From Roseibium sp. TrichSKD4 (GTDB lineage: Bacteria > Pseudomonadota > Alphaproteobacteria > Rhizobiales > Stappiaceae), in assembly GCF_000148725.1 (NCBI RefSeq), contig NZ_GL476314.1:57375-121374 (forward strand): a stretch of DNA of 64,000 nt, in the 5' to 3' direction. This document shows, one piece after another, positions 7,772 to 15,385 of this stretch. Position 1 is the first letter of the stretch, and each line of letters opens with the position of its first letter. Both the position numbers and the translations under genes were made by a program. Below the pieces are notes generated by a model that was given only the letters and a program-made list of their open reading frames with translations, was not told where the DNA came from and ran no database searches.

Positions 7772-9937
7772 ATGACAGACACCTCGGCAAATGAGGGAAA
7801 AGCGGTTCAACCGACCAGCGGACAAAGTACTCCTGCTGCGTCTGGTGGTGCTTCCTTGCCGAGTTTTCAGGATATTTTGGACACGTTGAGGCGGGGTGAT
7901 GTTGGTCTTGCGACCGGCATCATGGTCATTCTGACGCTCTTGATCCTGCCAATGCCGCCGATCATGCTCGACATGTTTCTGGCGCTCTCAATTGTGTTTT
8001 CAGTTCTCGTCTTGATGACGTCTCTGTTTATCCAAAAACCTCTGGAATTCTCCTCGTTTCCGACTGTCCTTTTGATTGCGACAATGTTGCGGCTCGGTTT
8101 GAACATCGCGTCGACGCGATTGATCCTGTCAAATGGGCACGAAGGCACGGCCGCTGCGGGAAACGTCATTCAGTCCTTCGGAAATCTCGTCATGGGCGGG
8201 AATTTCGTGATCGGGATCATTGTCTTCGCGATCCTCGTGATCGTGAACTTTATCGTTATAACAAAGGGTTCAGGCCGGATTGCCGAAGTTGCTGCGCGTT
8301 TCACCCTTGATGCGATGCCTGGCAAGCAAATGGCAATTGATGCTGACCTCAGCGCAGGCCTGATTGATGAAAACGAGGCACGCACCCGTCGGAAGAACCT
8401 TGAGGATGAAAGTTCCTTCTTTGGTGCGATGGATGGTGCGTCAAAGTTTGTGCGCGGCGATGCCATCGCCGGCCTGTTGATCACCTTCATCAACATTCTT
8501 GGCGGCATATTTATTGGCGTCGCCCAGATGGAGCTGAGCTTTGGTGAAGCAGCAAACAACTACACGCTGTTGACCATCGGTGATGGGCTTGTTTCGCAGA
8601 TCCCGGCTTTGATCGTGTCGACAGCTGCTGGTCTGTTGGTCTCCAAGGCAGGAGTGCAAGGGTCTGCTGATAAGGCACTCGCGTCCCAGTTTACCGGCTA
8701 TCCCAAGGCACTTGGAATGTCGTCGGCCGTCATGGTGACGCTTGCGCTTTTGCCGGGGATGCCAGCTATCCCGTTTCTCGGCCTTGCAGCCGTTTCCGGC
8801 TATCTCGCATATTCTGTCGGGGCGAAGAAGAAGCAAGTGGAAGTGGAAGCTGCGCAGGAAAAAGCCGTCGCAGAGGCTCCAAAACCTCCGCCCGAGCCGC
8901 CGATCACCGACGCGCTCAAGATGGACGAGCTTCGTATCGAACTTGGCTATGCCTTGTTGCCGCTGATTAATGGCAAGGATAACTCTGGCGGCGATATCCT
9001 GACCGAGCAAATCAAGGCGCTTCGCCGTCAGATTGCCAGTGACCTTGGTGTGATCATGCCGCCGGTGCGGATTCTGGACAACATTCAGCTTGGCGCGAAT
9101 GACTACGTCATCAAGGTCAAGGAAGTTGAAGGCGGTCGCGGCAGTCTTTATCCAAACCACTTCATGGTCATGGATCCATCAGGCGGTCAGGTGAACCTGC
9201 CGGGTACACAGACCACGGAACCGACATTTGGTCTCCCGGCGACATGGGTGGAAGCGGTCTATCGCGAAGATGCTTCGTTAAGAGGCTACACGGTCGTTGA
9301 TCCGGCGACGGTCTTGGCAACGCATTTGACTGAGACAATCAAGGCGAATGTGTCCGAACTTCTCACCTATGGCGATGTTCAAAAACTGCTGAAAGAGCTG
9401 CAAGGCGAACAGGCTAAACTGGTGGACGACATCATCCCGTCGCAAATCACCGTATCCGGTATTCAACGTGTGCTGCAGGCGTTGCTCAACGAGCGCATTT
9501 CTGTTCGCGATCTGGGCACCATTTTGGAAGGTGTGTCCGAGGCTGTTGGCATGACACGCAATACGGACATGATTGCAGAGCACGTGCGCAGTCGTCTCGG
9601 TCGTCAGATTTGCGCGTCCAACTTGGCACCCGGCGGTTATCTGCCGCTGATTTCTCTGTCTCCCCAATGGGAGCAGGCTTTCATGGAATCGATCGTCGGG
9701 GAGGGCGAAGACCGACAGCTTGCGATGCCGCCTTCGAAGCTGCAGGAGTTTGTCGTCAAAGTTCGCGATGCTTTTGAAGAGGCTGCCCAGCAGGGGGAAG
9801 TTCCTGTTCTGCTGACGTCCCGGCAAACCCGCCCCTTCGTCCGGTCAATTGTTGAGCGGTTCCGTGCACATACGACCGTTATGAGTCAGAGCGAGGTTCA
9901 TCCTCGGGTCAAGCTCAAGACCATCGGCGCAGTCTAA
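7772..9937 (+). CDS. flhA: Flagellar type III export gate protein FlhA
   Basis: 721 aa, typical FlhA length. The N-terminal half has about eight membrane segments and the conserved FHIPEP-region signature (SSFPTVLLIATMLRLGLNIASTR; GDAIAGLLITFINILGG). The C-terminal cytoplasmic domain (~360-721) docks chaperone-substrate complexes. FlhA is the proton-using core of the flagellar export apparatus. It starts 21 bp after flbD and is the last gene of this operon; the next gene is convergent. No clear terminator follows. Confidence 0.96.
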   Translation: MTDTSANEGKAVQPTSGQSTPAASGGASLPSFQDILDTLRRGDVGLATGIMVILTLLILPMPPIMLDMFLALSIVFSVLVLMTSLFIQKPLEFSSFPTVLLIATMLRLGLNIASTRLILSNGHEGTAAAGNVIQSFGNLVMGGNFVIGIIVFAILVIVNFIVITKGSGRIAEVAARFTLDAMPGKQMAIDADLSAGLIDENEARTRRKNLEDESSFFGAMDGASKFVRGDAIAGLLITFINILGGIFIGVAQMELSFGEAANNYTLLTIGDGLVSQIPALIVSTAAGLLVSKAGVQGSADKALASQFTGYPKALGMSSAVMVTLALLPGMPAIPFLGLAAVSGYLAYSVGAKKKQVEVEAAQEKAVAEAPKPPPEPPITDALKMDELRIELGYALLPLINGKDNSGGDILTEQIKALRRQIASDLGVIMPPVRILDNIQLGANDYVIKVKEVEGGRGSLYPNHFMVMDPSGGQVNLPGTQTTEPTFGLPATWVEAVYREDASLRGYTVVDPATVLATHLTETIKANVSELLTYGDVQKLLKELQGEQAKLVDDIIPSQITVSGIQRVLQALLNERISVRDLGTILEGVSEAVGMTRNTDMIAEHVRSRLGRQICASNLAPGGYLPLISLSPQWEQAFMESIVGEGEDRQLAMPPSKLQEFVVKVRDAFEEAAQQGEVPVLLTSRQTRPFVRSIVERFRAHTTVMSQSEVHPRVKLKTIGAV

Positions 9938-9958
9938 ATTTCAACTTTGAAATGGTTC

Positions 9959-10198
9959 TTAGACCAGAATGTTGACACGGGCCATAATAGCTGTGGTGCT
10001 GGCGTAAACGCCTTGCGCGTCGGCAGTTGGGCGGGCCTGAAAGATGCGGTTTGAATTTGTGAAGACAGTCTGCGAGACTGCTTGCCGGAGCTGTTGGCCT
10101 TCCTGGATCGCACGGCGTCGCTTGGCCGACCACGCCTTATTGTAGTCGGCGAACGTGAGGCGCTCGTCGCGCTGACGGTAGTTCCCCTTCACTGCCAT
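9959..10198 (-). CDS. Uncharacterised 79-aa protein behind a CtrA-type box
   Basis: I do not recognise a named family. The 79-residue product is basic and polar, with a charged N-terminal half (YRQRDERLTFADYNKAWSAKRRRA) and no membrane segment. The start is set at ATG 10198 because residues downstream look structured. The longer frame from 10291 runs through the promoter region. No Shine-Dalgarno is evident, so leaderless translation is possible. A perfect TTAA-N7-TTAA box lies 24-38 bp upstream of the ATG. Convergence with flhA and the CtrA box suggest a flagellar or cell-cycle role, but this is inference. Confidence 0.6.
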   Translation of the reverse strand: MAVKGNYRQRDERLTFADYNKAWSAKRRRAIQEGQQLRQAVSQTVFTNSNRIFQARPTADAQGVYASTTAIMARVNILV

Positions 10199-10221
10199 AT
10201 AGCAACTGTCAAATATTATGG

Positions 10222-10236
10222 TTAATGGCGGGTTAA
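10222..10236 (-). promoter_or_regulatory. CtrA-type box between the 79-aa gene and a GNAT gene
   Basis: On the minus strand it reads TTAA-CCCGCCA-TTAACC, an exact TTAA-N7-TTAAC match in the CtrA orientation toward the 79-aa gene (ATG at 10198). The divergent GNAT gene starts 76 bp away on the other side, so control of that gene cannot be excluded. Confidence 0.62.
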
Positions 10237-10311
10237 GTTCTCTGCAAATTGCAACTGCTTGCCAATGCTTTGGGGCGCTGGTATCGACCATCCCAGTTCA
10301 AAGGAGGTTTT

Positions 10312-10926
10312 ATGTCAGCTGTTTCTCTCGACCTGAATGGGTACACCGATATTCCAAACGACAAGATTGCCTTTGTGGTTACCTTTCTGGAAATGTTGGC
10401 AAAACCAAGTGAGACGAGGGTGTGTGAAGCGCCAAAAGGTGTCTCATTGGAACGCTGGGAAACACCGTCTCCTGCCGACTATATCCGCCTTTTTCGTCAA
10501 ATTGGCGATGATTGGCTTTGGTTCGGGCGGTTGGTGCTCGGCGAAGACAAGCTTGCGAATGTCCTTAAAGAGGAGACCCGTGAAATCTATTGTCCGGTGA
10601 AGGATGGTAAGCGGCTTGGATTGCTCGAGATTGACTTTGCGGACCCTAAAAATCCGGAACTTGCCTATTTCGGCCTAGTGCCGGAGGCAATTGGAAGCGG
10701 GATGGGACGCTGGCTCATTCAACAAGGTATTGATTTTGTGTGGCGGCGTCCAGAAACGCAACGGTTTTGGCTGCATACCTGCACCGGGGACAGTCCGCAG
10801 GCCCTCGGCTTTTATCAAAGCAATGGTTTTCGGCCATACAAGCGTTCCGTTGAGGTGGCGGATGACCCCCGTCATCTCGGTGTATTGGAAGATGTACTTG
10901 GCCCTCATTTGCCGAAGCTCGCCTGA
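10312..10926 (+). CDS. GNAT family N-acetyltransferase
   Basis: 204 aa from ATG 10312, which has a near-perfect AAAGGAGG ribosome site 5 nt upstream; the longer frame from 10249 lacks one. The C-terminal half is a GNAT fold: acetyl-CoA loop EAIGSGMGRWLIQQGIDFVW (~124-143), then HTCTGDSPQALGFYQSNGF typical of motif B. The substrate is unknown. It is divergent from the 79-aa gene and shares its upstream region, including the CtrA box. Confidence 0.85.
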   Translation: MSAVSLDLNGYTDIPNDKIAFVVTFLEMLAKPSETRVCEAPKGVSLERWETPSPADYIRLFRQIGDDWLWFGRLVLGEDKLANVLKEETREIYCPVKDGKRLGLLEIDFADPKNPELAYFGLVPEAIGSGMGRWLIQQGIDFVWRRPETQRFWLHTCTGDSPQALGFYQSNGFRPYKRSVEVADDPRHLGVLEDVLGPHLPKLA

Positions 10927-11155
10927 TCGGCTTAGCGCGGGAGAGATGCAGCTGTCGTAATGGCGATAGCCGTTCATTCAACTGCAAGGGTTGCCCACCT
11001 AAAGGCCGCATTCTTGAAATATCGTAAATTTTCGTTAACCATTCTCTGAGGATTGGCAGTGGATGACAGCGATATGCTGCTGTGCTGCGATTATCCGGGC
11101 ATTTAGAATTGGTTAAACTAAATTAAATTTAGCCTTCAACGGAGTCGGGCCCCAA

Positions 11156-11734
11156 ATGTCGGAAGCGCAAGATAATGTCGTTCCTCATACCCGTGTACGG
11201 TCCCTGAGAGATGCGATCCGCAAAGTCCAGCTTGGAGAGGCAGAGCGTTCGGATGTTGTTGTGGAGTTGCAGGAAACAGAACGTGCACGTCTGGAAATGC
11301 TTGCTGATGAACTGAAGGATGTCTTCAAGGAGATCCCGGAGGATGATGACCAGTTCACTCTGCAGGTTGTTTCTGGATCCACACCACGGTTTTGGGTGGA
11401 TATGACCAGTCATGTGGTGGTTGGTGGTGATCGTCAGACTTATCGTTTCCTGAAAGACACCCGTCTCGGCCGTGTCGTTGTTCTGGAAACATCTGTTCTG
11501 GATGATATGGCGGATTGTGTGACCGAATACATCGCTGAACGAATTCTTGAACGCGAGAAGGCGATTGAGGGTGACTGGTTCAACAATCGTCTGCGGCAGG
11601 CCGCGCATGAACAATCCGTTGCCAAGGTTCAGCAATCGTCAAATTGGCCGGGGATCATTTCCGGTTTCCTGTTTGGGGCTGCAGTTGGCATGATCGGGTT
11701 GATCGCATTCGCGTGGTTTGCCAATCCGGTCTGA
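11156..11734 (+). CDS. Conserved hypothetical protein with C-terminal membrane anchor
   Basis: 192 aa, family not recognised. Residues 1-80 are charged and helical (RDAIRKVQLGEAERSDVVVELQETERARL), followed by a mixed alpha/beta part (FTLQVVSGSTPRFWVDMTSHVVV) and one hydrophobic segment at the end (~167-188, ISGFLFGAAVGMIGLIAFAWF). This suggests a cytoplasmic protein tail-anchored in the inner membrane. GGAG lies ~12 nt before the ATG. Upstream at 11024-11038 there is GTAA-N7-TTAACC, one base off a CtrA box. The gene ends at a strong bidirectional hairpin. Position next to flagellar genes hints at, but does not show, a related role. Confidence 0.72.
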   Translation: MSEAQDNVVPHTRVRSLRDAIRKVQLGEAERSDVVVELQETERARLEMLADELKDVFKEIPEDDDQFTLQVVSGSTPRFWVDMTSHVVVGGDRQTYRFLKDTRLGRVVVLETSVLDDMADCVTEYIAERILEREKAIEGDWFNNRLRQAAHEQSVAKVQQSSNWPGIISGFLFGAAVGMIGLIAFAWFANPV

Positions 11735-11750
11735 CTCATTCAGCGCCAAC

Positions 11751-12671
11751 TCAGCTTTTATAAAATCCGGACAAATCTCGTGACCGGATTTTTTCTATTT
11801 GAGAGTCCGAACCTGTAAACCCGCGTTCGGTCATTTGAACGTTCCAGTTTCTGGCTGATCCATCAATTTCAAAAATATTATAACGCGCTGCCGGTTTTTT
11901 GCCGCCGGGGGCACTGGTTGCGGAGGGAACCCCAATCACTGGAACCGGACCGTTTGGTCCTTCGATTTCTTTAAAGCTATCGATGTGTGTGTGCCCATGA
12001 AGCACAAGTTCCGCGCCAACACGTTTGATCATTGCGCGAACGCGTGAGGCGTCAGACAGACGCTTGTGCCAGTTGGTGGCTTTGGGGAAGGGCGGATGAT
12101 GGATCATGACAACGCGAAAGAGGCCTTCGTCGCCAAGTTCCTTTAACGTATCGCGCAAGGCGCGGCTTTGCTTGCTACCCACCCGGCCAGTTGCAAACCA
12201 TGGGCCTGTTGCCCGCGCAGTTGAAACGCCGACGAGCGCAATGTTTTTTCGACGGCGAACGAAGGGGAAGCTGGCTTCATCTGGGTGGTCAGCAGCTAAT
12301 CCATTGTCCGCGCTCATATATGGGAGCCATGCGTCGCGGGCCTTCTTCAAGGCTCCGGGAACATAAGCGTCGTGATTGCCCGGAACGACGGTGACATGTT
12401 CCGGTGACCCAACACCTTCAAGCCACGTTCTGGCGCCAATGATTTCAAGGGGAAGTGCGATATTGACCAAATCCCCGGTGATCGCGACATGATCCGGGGT
12501 CTGGTCTTGCATGTCGGCAACCAGTTGTTCGAGATGGTTGCCGCCCATGTTTTTCGAGCGGTGCTGCCACCAATTCAAATATCCGAGGATACGCTTTGAA
12601 AAAAGCTGTATCAGTTTTGGATTGGGCAGTGGGCCAAGATGAGGATCAGAAAGATGTGCCAACTTCAACAT
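11751..12671 (-). CDS. Calcineurin-like metallophosphoesterase
   Basis: 306 aa with all five metallophosphoesterase motifs in order: LSDPHLG (~7), ITGDLVN (~64), VPGNHDAY (~95), HHPPF (~193) and HGHTHI (~223). The Asp/His/Asn residues of these motifs bind two metal ions. There is no signal peptide, so it is probably cytoplasmic. Relatives include cyclic-nucleotide phosphodiesterases (CpdA/Icc type), but the substrate cannot be read from sequence. Its last codons overlap the terminator hairpin of the convergent gene. Confidence 0.9.
   Translation of the reverse strand: MLKLAHLSDPHLGPLPNPKLIQLFSKRILGYLNWWQHRSKNMGGNHLEQLVADMQDQTPDHVAITGDLVNIALPLEIIGARTWLEGVGSPEHVTVVPGNHDAYVPGALKKARDAWLPYMSADNGLAADHPDEASFPFVRRRKNIALVGVSTARATGPWFATGRVGSKQSRALRDTLKELGDEGLFRVVMIHHPPFPKATNWHKRLSDASRVRAMIKRVGAELVLHGHTHIDSFKEIEGPNGPVPVIGVPSATSAPGGKKPAARYNIFEIDGSARNWNVQMTERGFTGSDSQIEKIRSRDLSGFYKS
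11762..11794 (+). terminator. Bidirectional hairpin at convergent gene ends
   Basis: AAAATCCGG (11762-11770) pairs with CCGGATTTT (11784-11792), followed by TT on the plus strand. The hairpin follows the 192-aa gene and lies inside the 3' end of the convergent phosphoesterase reading frame. Confidence 0.75.
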
Positions 12672-12771
12672 GATGCGCGCATCATGTGTGTCCGCGGTGA
12701 TCCGTCAAGCAAAATAGCACGCTGTGGGCCAGTCACATGTTGACGACCCATCAACCGAACAGATCGTTAGA

Positions 12772-12888
12772 TCAGTTTGTTGGGAACGTGGTCAGAGCTG
12801 CGGAAACGCGCGGATTGGTCAGGTCAACAGCCGGCTTCCAAGTGTAGTTGTTCGGACGACGACGGTTTGAAAAAAGGGCCTTAAGCAT
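12772..12888 (-). CDS. Possible small basic protein (38 aa)
   Basis: The 381-bp gap 12672-13052 contains this short frame. From ATG 12888 the product is 38 aa, basic and Asn/Pro-rich (SNRRRPNNYTWKP, ending AALTTFPTN). A GTG at 12900 would add four residues. No clear ribosome site is present and no family is recognised. It is kept only because the codon pattern looks protein-like; it may be spurious. Confidence 0.28.
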   Translation of the reverse strand: MLKALFSNRRRPNNYTWKPAVDLTNPRVSAALTTFPTN

Positions 12889-12977
12889 CGGTTTGCTCAC
12901 TAAAGTAGCCAAAAAGGCTGGTTGATTGTTGACGCTTATGTAGGTCTGGATGCTCAAAAAGAGTAGGTGCTATTTTG

Positions 12978-13034
12978 GTAAGTCAGGCCTGCGTTTCTTG
13001 CATGGGTAAGTAAAGTAAGTAGTATTTAGTAAGT
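12978..13034 (+). repeat. Four GTAAGT repeats upstream of the Nudix gene
   Basis: The hexamer GTAAGT occurs at 12978-12983, 13006-13011, 13015-13020 and 13029-13034, just before the Nudix start at 13053. Spacing is irregular (28, 9 and 14 bp between starts). It could be a set of regulator sites or a local AT-rich duplication. Confidence 0.4.
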
Positions 13035-13052
13035 TGTTAATGTGGGTTTACG

Positions 13053-13538
13053 ATGATTTCACTTCTGTCTCATTTTCCGAAATATTTGGTCCGAATTCTC
13101 ATCGAAACCACAGGACTCTTTCGTCGGGGCATGACGATAGGTGCCCGCGTCATTGTTTTGAATGACAAGGGGCAGGTGCTTCTCGTCCGCCACAGCTATC
13201 TGAAGGGCTGGTATTTGCCCGGTGGGGGCATTGATCCGGGTGAAACAGCAGGAGAGGCGGCAGCTCGAGAAGTGCTCGAAGAAGCGGGTGTCCGGGCAAC
13301 TGAACCGCCAGAACTGTTGGGGCTGTTTTTAAATAAGCGCGGGATGGGCCGTGATCACGTGGCCCTTTATGTTCTCAGAGATTGGGAGCCGACAGATGTG
13401 TATTTGCTTCCAAATCGCGAAATCCTCGAGGCTGACTTTTTTGATCATGGTCAGTTGCCGGAAGATGTAACAGACGCAACACGCGCGCGGCTGGACGAAT
13501 TTTCAAAAGGAAAGCTTCCGACCAGCTCTTATTGGTAG
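13053..13538 (+). CDS. Nudix hydrolase
   Basis: 161 aa. The Nudix box GX5EX7REUXEEXGU is complete at ~62-84 (GGGIDPGETAGEAAAREVLEEAG), giving the Glu residues that bind Mg2+ for cleavage of nucleoside diphosphate-linked compounds. The first ~30 residues are hydrophobic-aromatic and could touch the membrane. The substrate is not determined. The gene is single, with GTAAGT repeats upstream, and is convergent with the glutathionyl-hydroquinone reductase gene. Confidence 0.9.
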   Translation: MISLLSHFPKYLVRILIETTGLFRRGMTIGARVIVLNDKGQVLLVRHSYLKGWYLPGGGIDPGETAGEAAAREVLEEAGVRATEPPELLGLFLNKRGMGRDHVALYVLRDWEPTDVYLLPNREILEADFFDHGQLPEDVTDATRARLDEFSKGKLPTSSYW

Positions 13539-13556
13539 AGCTGGCGGGGAAAACGG

Positions 13557-14531
13557 TTATGCCGCTGCTGGCAGGCGGCCACGATCATGAGGATGATCCA
13601 GATCGAGCTGCGGGCCGACAGGGACAACGCGTGTTGGATTAATGGATTCATGCGAGCCGTAATAATGTTCTTTGATGGTCGCCATTTCGACCGACTCGGC
13701 GACCCCCGGTATCTGGTAGAGCTCTCGCAGATAGTTGGAGAGGTTGGGATAATCGTTGATCCGCCGGATGTTGCATTTGAAATGTCCGACATAAACGGCA
13801 TCGAACCGCACGAGCGTTGTAAAGAGCCGCCAATCAGCTTCGGTCAAGCGCTCGCCTACTAGATACCGCTGATCCTCAAGCCGCTTTTCCAGCTGATCGA
13901 GAGTGGAAAACAGCTCGGTTACTGCTTCCTCATAGGCTGATTGCGTCGTTGCAAACCCGGCTTTGTAGACCCCGTTGTTCACCGAATGGTAGATGGTTTC
14001 GTTGATCTCATCGATCTGAGGCAGAAGCGCATCCGGGCTCAGGTCCAACGTGGACCCGGTCAACTTATCAAAGGCGCTGTTGAACATGCGGATGATTTCA
14101 GCAGATTCGTTGCTGACGATTGTCTCTGTCTTCTTGTCCCACAGGATCGGTACGGTGGCGCGGCCGGTATAAGAAGGATCCGCTTTCACATAAAGATGCC
14201 AAGCAAAGTTTGCCCCGTTTACGGGGTCCGGCTCTTTGAAGCTCCAACCGTTTTCCAGCATCAGCGGCTCAACTGCGGTCACCGGGATAATGTCTTCCAG
14301 ACCTTTCAGCTTCCGGTAGATCAGCGTGCGATGCGCCCAAGGGCAGGCGTAGGACACATAAAGGTGGTAGCGGTCACGCTCGGCTTTGAAGCCGTCATTG
14401 CCGCTTGGGCCGGCTTCACCTGTTTTTGTGATCCAGTTTCTGAAGGCGGCGTCCTTGCGAACGAACTTTCCCCCGGTGGACTTTGTGTCATACCATTGAT
14501 CTGTCCAGACCCCGTCGACCAACAACCCCAT
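13557..14531 (-). CDS. yqjG: Glutathionyl-hydroquinone reductase (omega-class GST, YqjG type)
   Basis: 324 aa, the usual length. The active-site motif CPWAHR is at residue 63, followed by a thioredoxin-like N-domain (ATVPILWDKKTETIVSNESAEIIRMF) and an all-helical C-domain. The enzyme reduces glutathionyl-hydroquinones using glutathione, with the Cys of CPWAHR attacking the substrate. AGGAGC sits 7 nt before the ATG. A perfect 7-bp inverted repeat lies ~72 bp upstream and could be an operator. Gene is monocistronic. Confidence 0.92.
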   Translation of the reverse strand: MGLLVDGVWTDQWYDTKSTGGKFVRKDAAFRNWITKTGEAGPSGNDGFKAERDRYHLYVSYACPWAHRTLIYRKLKGLEDIIPVTAVEPLMLENGWSFKEPDPVNGANFAWHLYVKADPSYTGRATVPILWDKKTETIVSNESAEIIRMFNSAFDKLTGSTLDLSPDALLPQIDEINETIYHSVNNGVYKAGFATTQSAYEEAVTELFSTLDQLEKRLEDQRYLVGERLTEADWRLFTTLVRFDAVYVGHFKCNIRRINDYPNLSNYLRELYQIPGVAESVEMATIKEHYYGSHESINPTRVVPVGPQLDLDHPHDRGRLPAAA

Positions 14532-14602
14532 GATCCTGCTCCTTTGACCGTATTCCTTGGAGATGTGTATATCAGGCTTACCATTTCAACGGACTGGAAA
14601 GA

Positions 14603-14623
14603 CTGTTCATGCAAGGTGAACAG
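14603..14623. promoter_or_regulatory. Inverted repeat upstream of the YqjG-type gene
   Basis: CTGTTCA (14603-14609), a 7-nt spacer, then TGAACAG (14617-14623): a perfect dyad with the geometry of a LysR/MarR-type site. It lies in the 312-bp gap 14532-14843 between divergent genes. I see nothing else gene-like in that gap. Confidence 0.4.
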
Positions 14624-14843
14624 TGCCTTGTGCGGCATGAATGAATTTTGGGACTGGACCGGATTAAAAACGCGTGCTAATCGACTGCGCATTCTGGCCA
14701 TCAGGATTGGCTTAGTTGAGAGAACTCATGGCATTTGGTCTTACATTGCGACGACGAACCATCCGACGAGATAGCACTCGTCCGATCCGTCGCGGCTGAC
14801 CACTTCCCAAAAATCAGGAAACAGGGACATTGGCAGGCGCGTT

Positions 14844-15371
14844 ATGAATGATTCACGCCTGGAAGATCCAATGAAGCCGGAAAACTGGTTTATTCGCCTC
14901 GAAGTCCCACACGACACCCTTGAAATCGACGCACTTCAAGAAGCTGCCTTCGGGCCGGGCCGTTTTGCGCGGACTGCATTTCGCATTCGCGAAGGTGTTG
15001 CGCATAGGCCAGATCTGAGCTTTGTCGGTCTTTCTGGGGCGACACTTGCCGGTTCGGTTCGCTTGACAAACATCCGGATTGGACAGACATCGGCGCTTCT
15101 TCTGGGGCCGTTGACTGTCGCACCGGAGTTCAAAAGCCGGGGGCTTGGCAAAGCCTTGATGCGGACGGCTCTTGATGCAGCTGCGGCCGCGGGAGAGACT
15201 GCAGTGCTCCTTGTTGGGGATGCAGCCTATTACAAGCCTTTCGGGTTTCAGAATGTACCCATTGGATCAATCATGCTTCCCGGCCCCGTCGATCCTGCGC
15301 GTGTGCTGATTGCACCGCTAAACGGCGCAGATAGTCCCAAAGGTATCGTTCAAAAGCCGCGAGTTGACTAG
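14844..15371 (+). CDS. GNAT family N-acetyltransferase (YhbS-like)
   Basis: 175 aa. Acetyl-CoA binding motif A is PEFKSRGLGKALMRTALDAA (~94-113), then VLLVGDAAYYKPFGFQNV as in YhbS-type GNATs. The second ATG at 14871 has GGAAG 7 nt upstream and is a possible start. The substrate is unknown. Its TAG stop lies inside the palindrome at 15368-15385, which also provides the stop of the convergent gene. Confidence 0.85.
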   Translation: MNDSRLEDPMKPENWFIRLEVPHDTLEIDALQEAAFGPGRFARTAFRIREGVAHRPDLSFVGLSGATLAGSVRLTNIRIGQTSALLLGPLTVAPEFKSRGLGKALMRTALDAAAAAGETAVLLVGDAAYYKPFGFQNVPIGSIMLPGPVDPARVLIAPLNGADSPKGIVQKPRVD

Positions 15372-15385
15372 GGTCCTGACCCTAG
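15368..15385. repeat. Palindrome supplying stop codons to two convergent genes; matches the MITE end
   Basis: CTAGGGTC (15368-15375), two bases, GACCCTAG (15378-15385). TAG 15369-15371 ends the plus-strand GNAT gene and CTA 15382-15384 is the TAG stop of the minus-strand gene. The reverse complement shares its first 15 bases with the inverted-repeat end of the element at 51235-51504. It may act as a short bidirectional terminator or be a trace of that element. Confidence 0.7.

Noticed and set aside
11101-11135. TTAA-N6-TTAA motif before the 192-aa gene
   Set aside because: The spacing is six, not seven, so it does not fit the CtrA consensus.
13941-14774. Long plus-strand frame opposite the YqjG-type gene
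   Set aside because: It is a shadow of the minus-strand GST gene, which has clear domains and a ribosome site.
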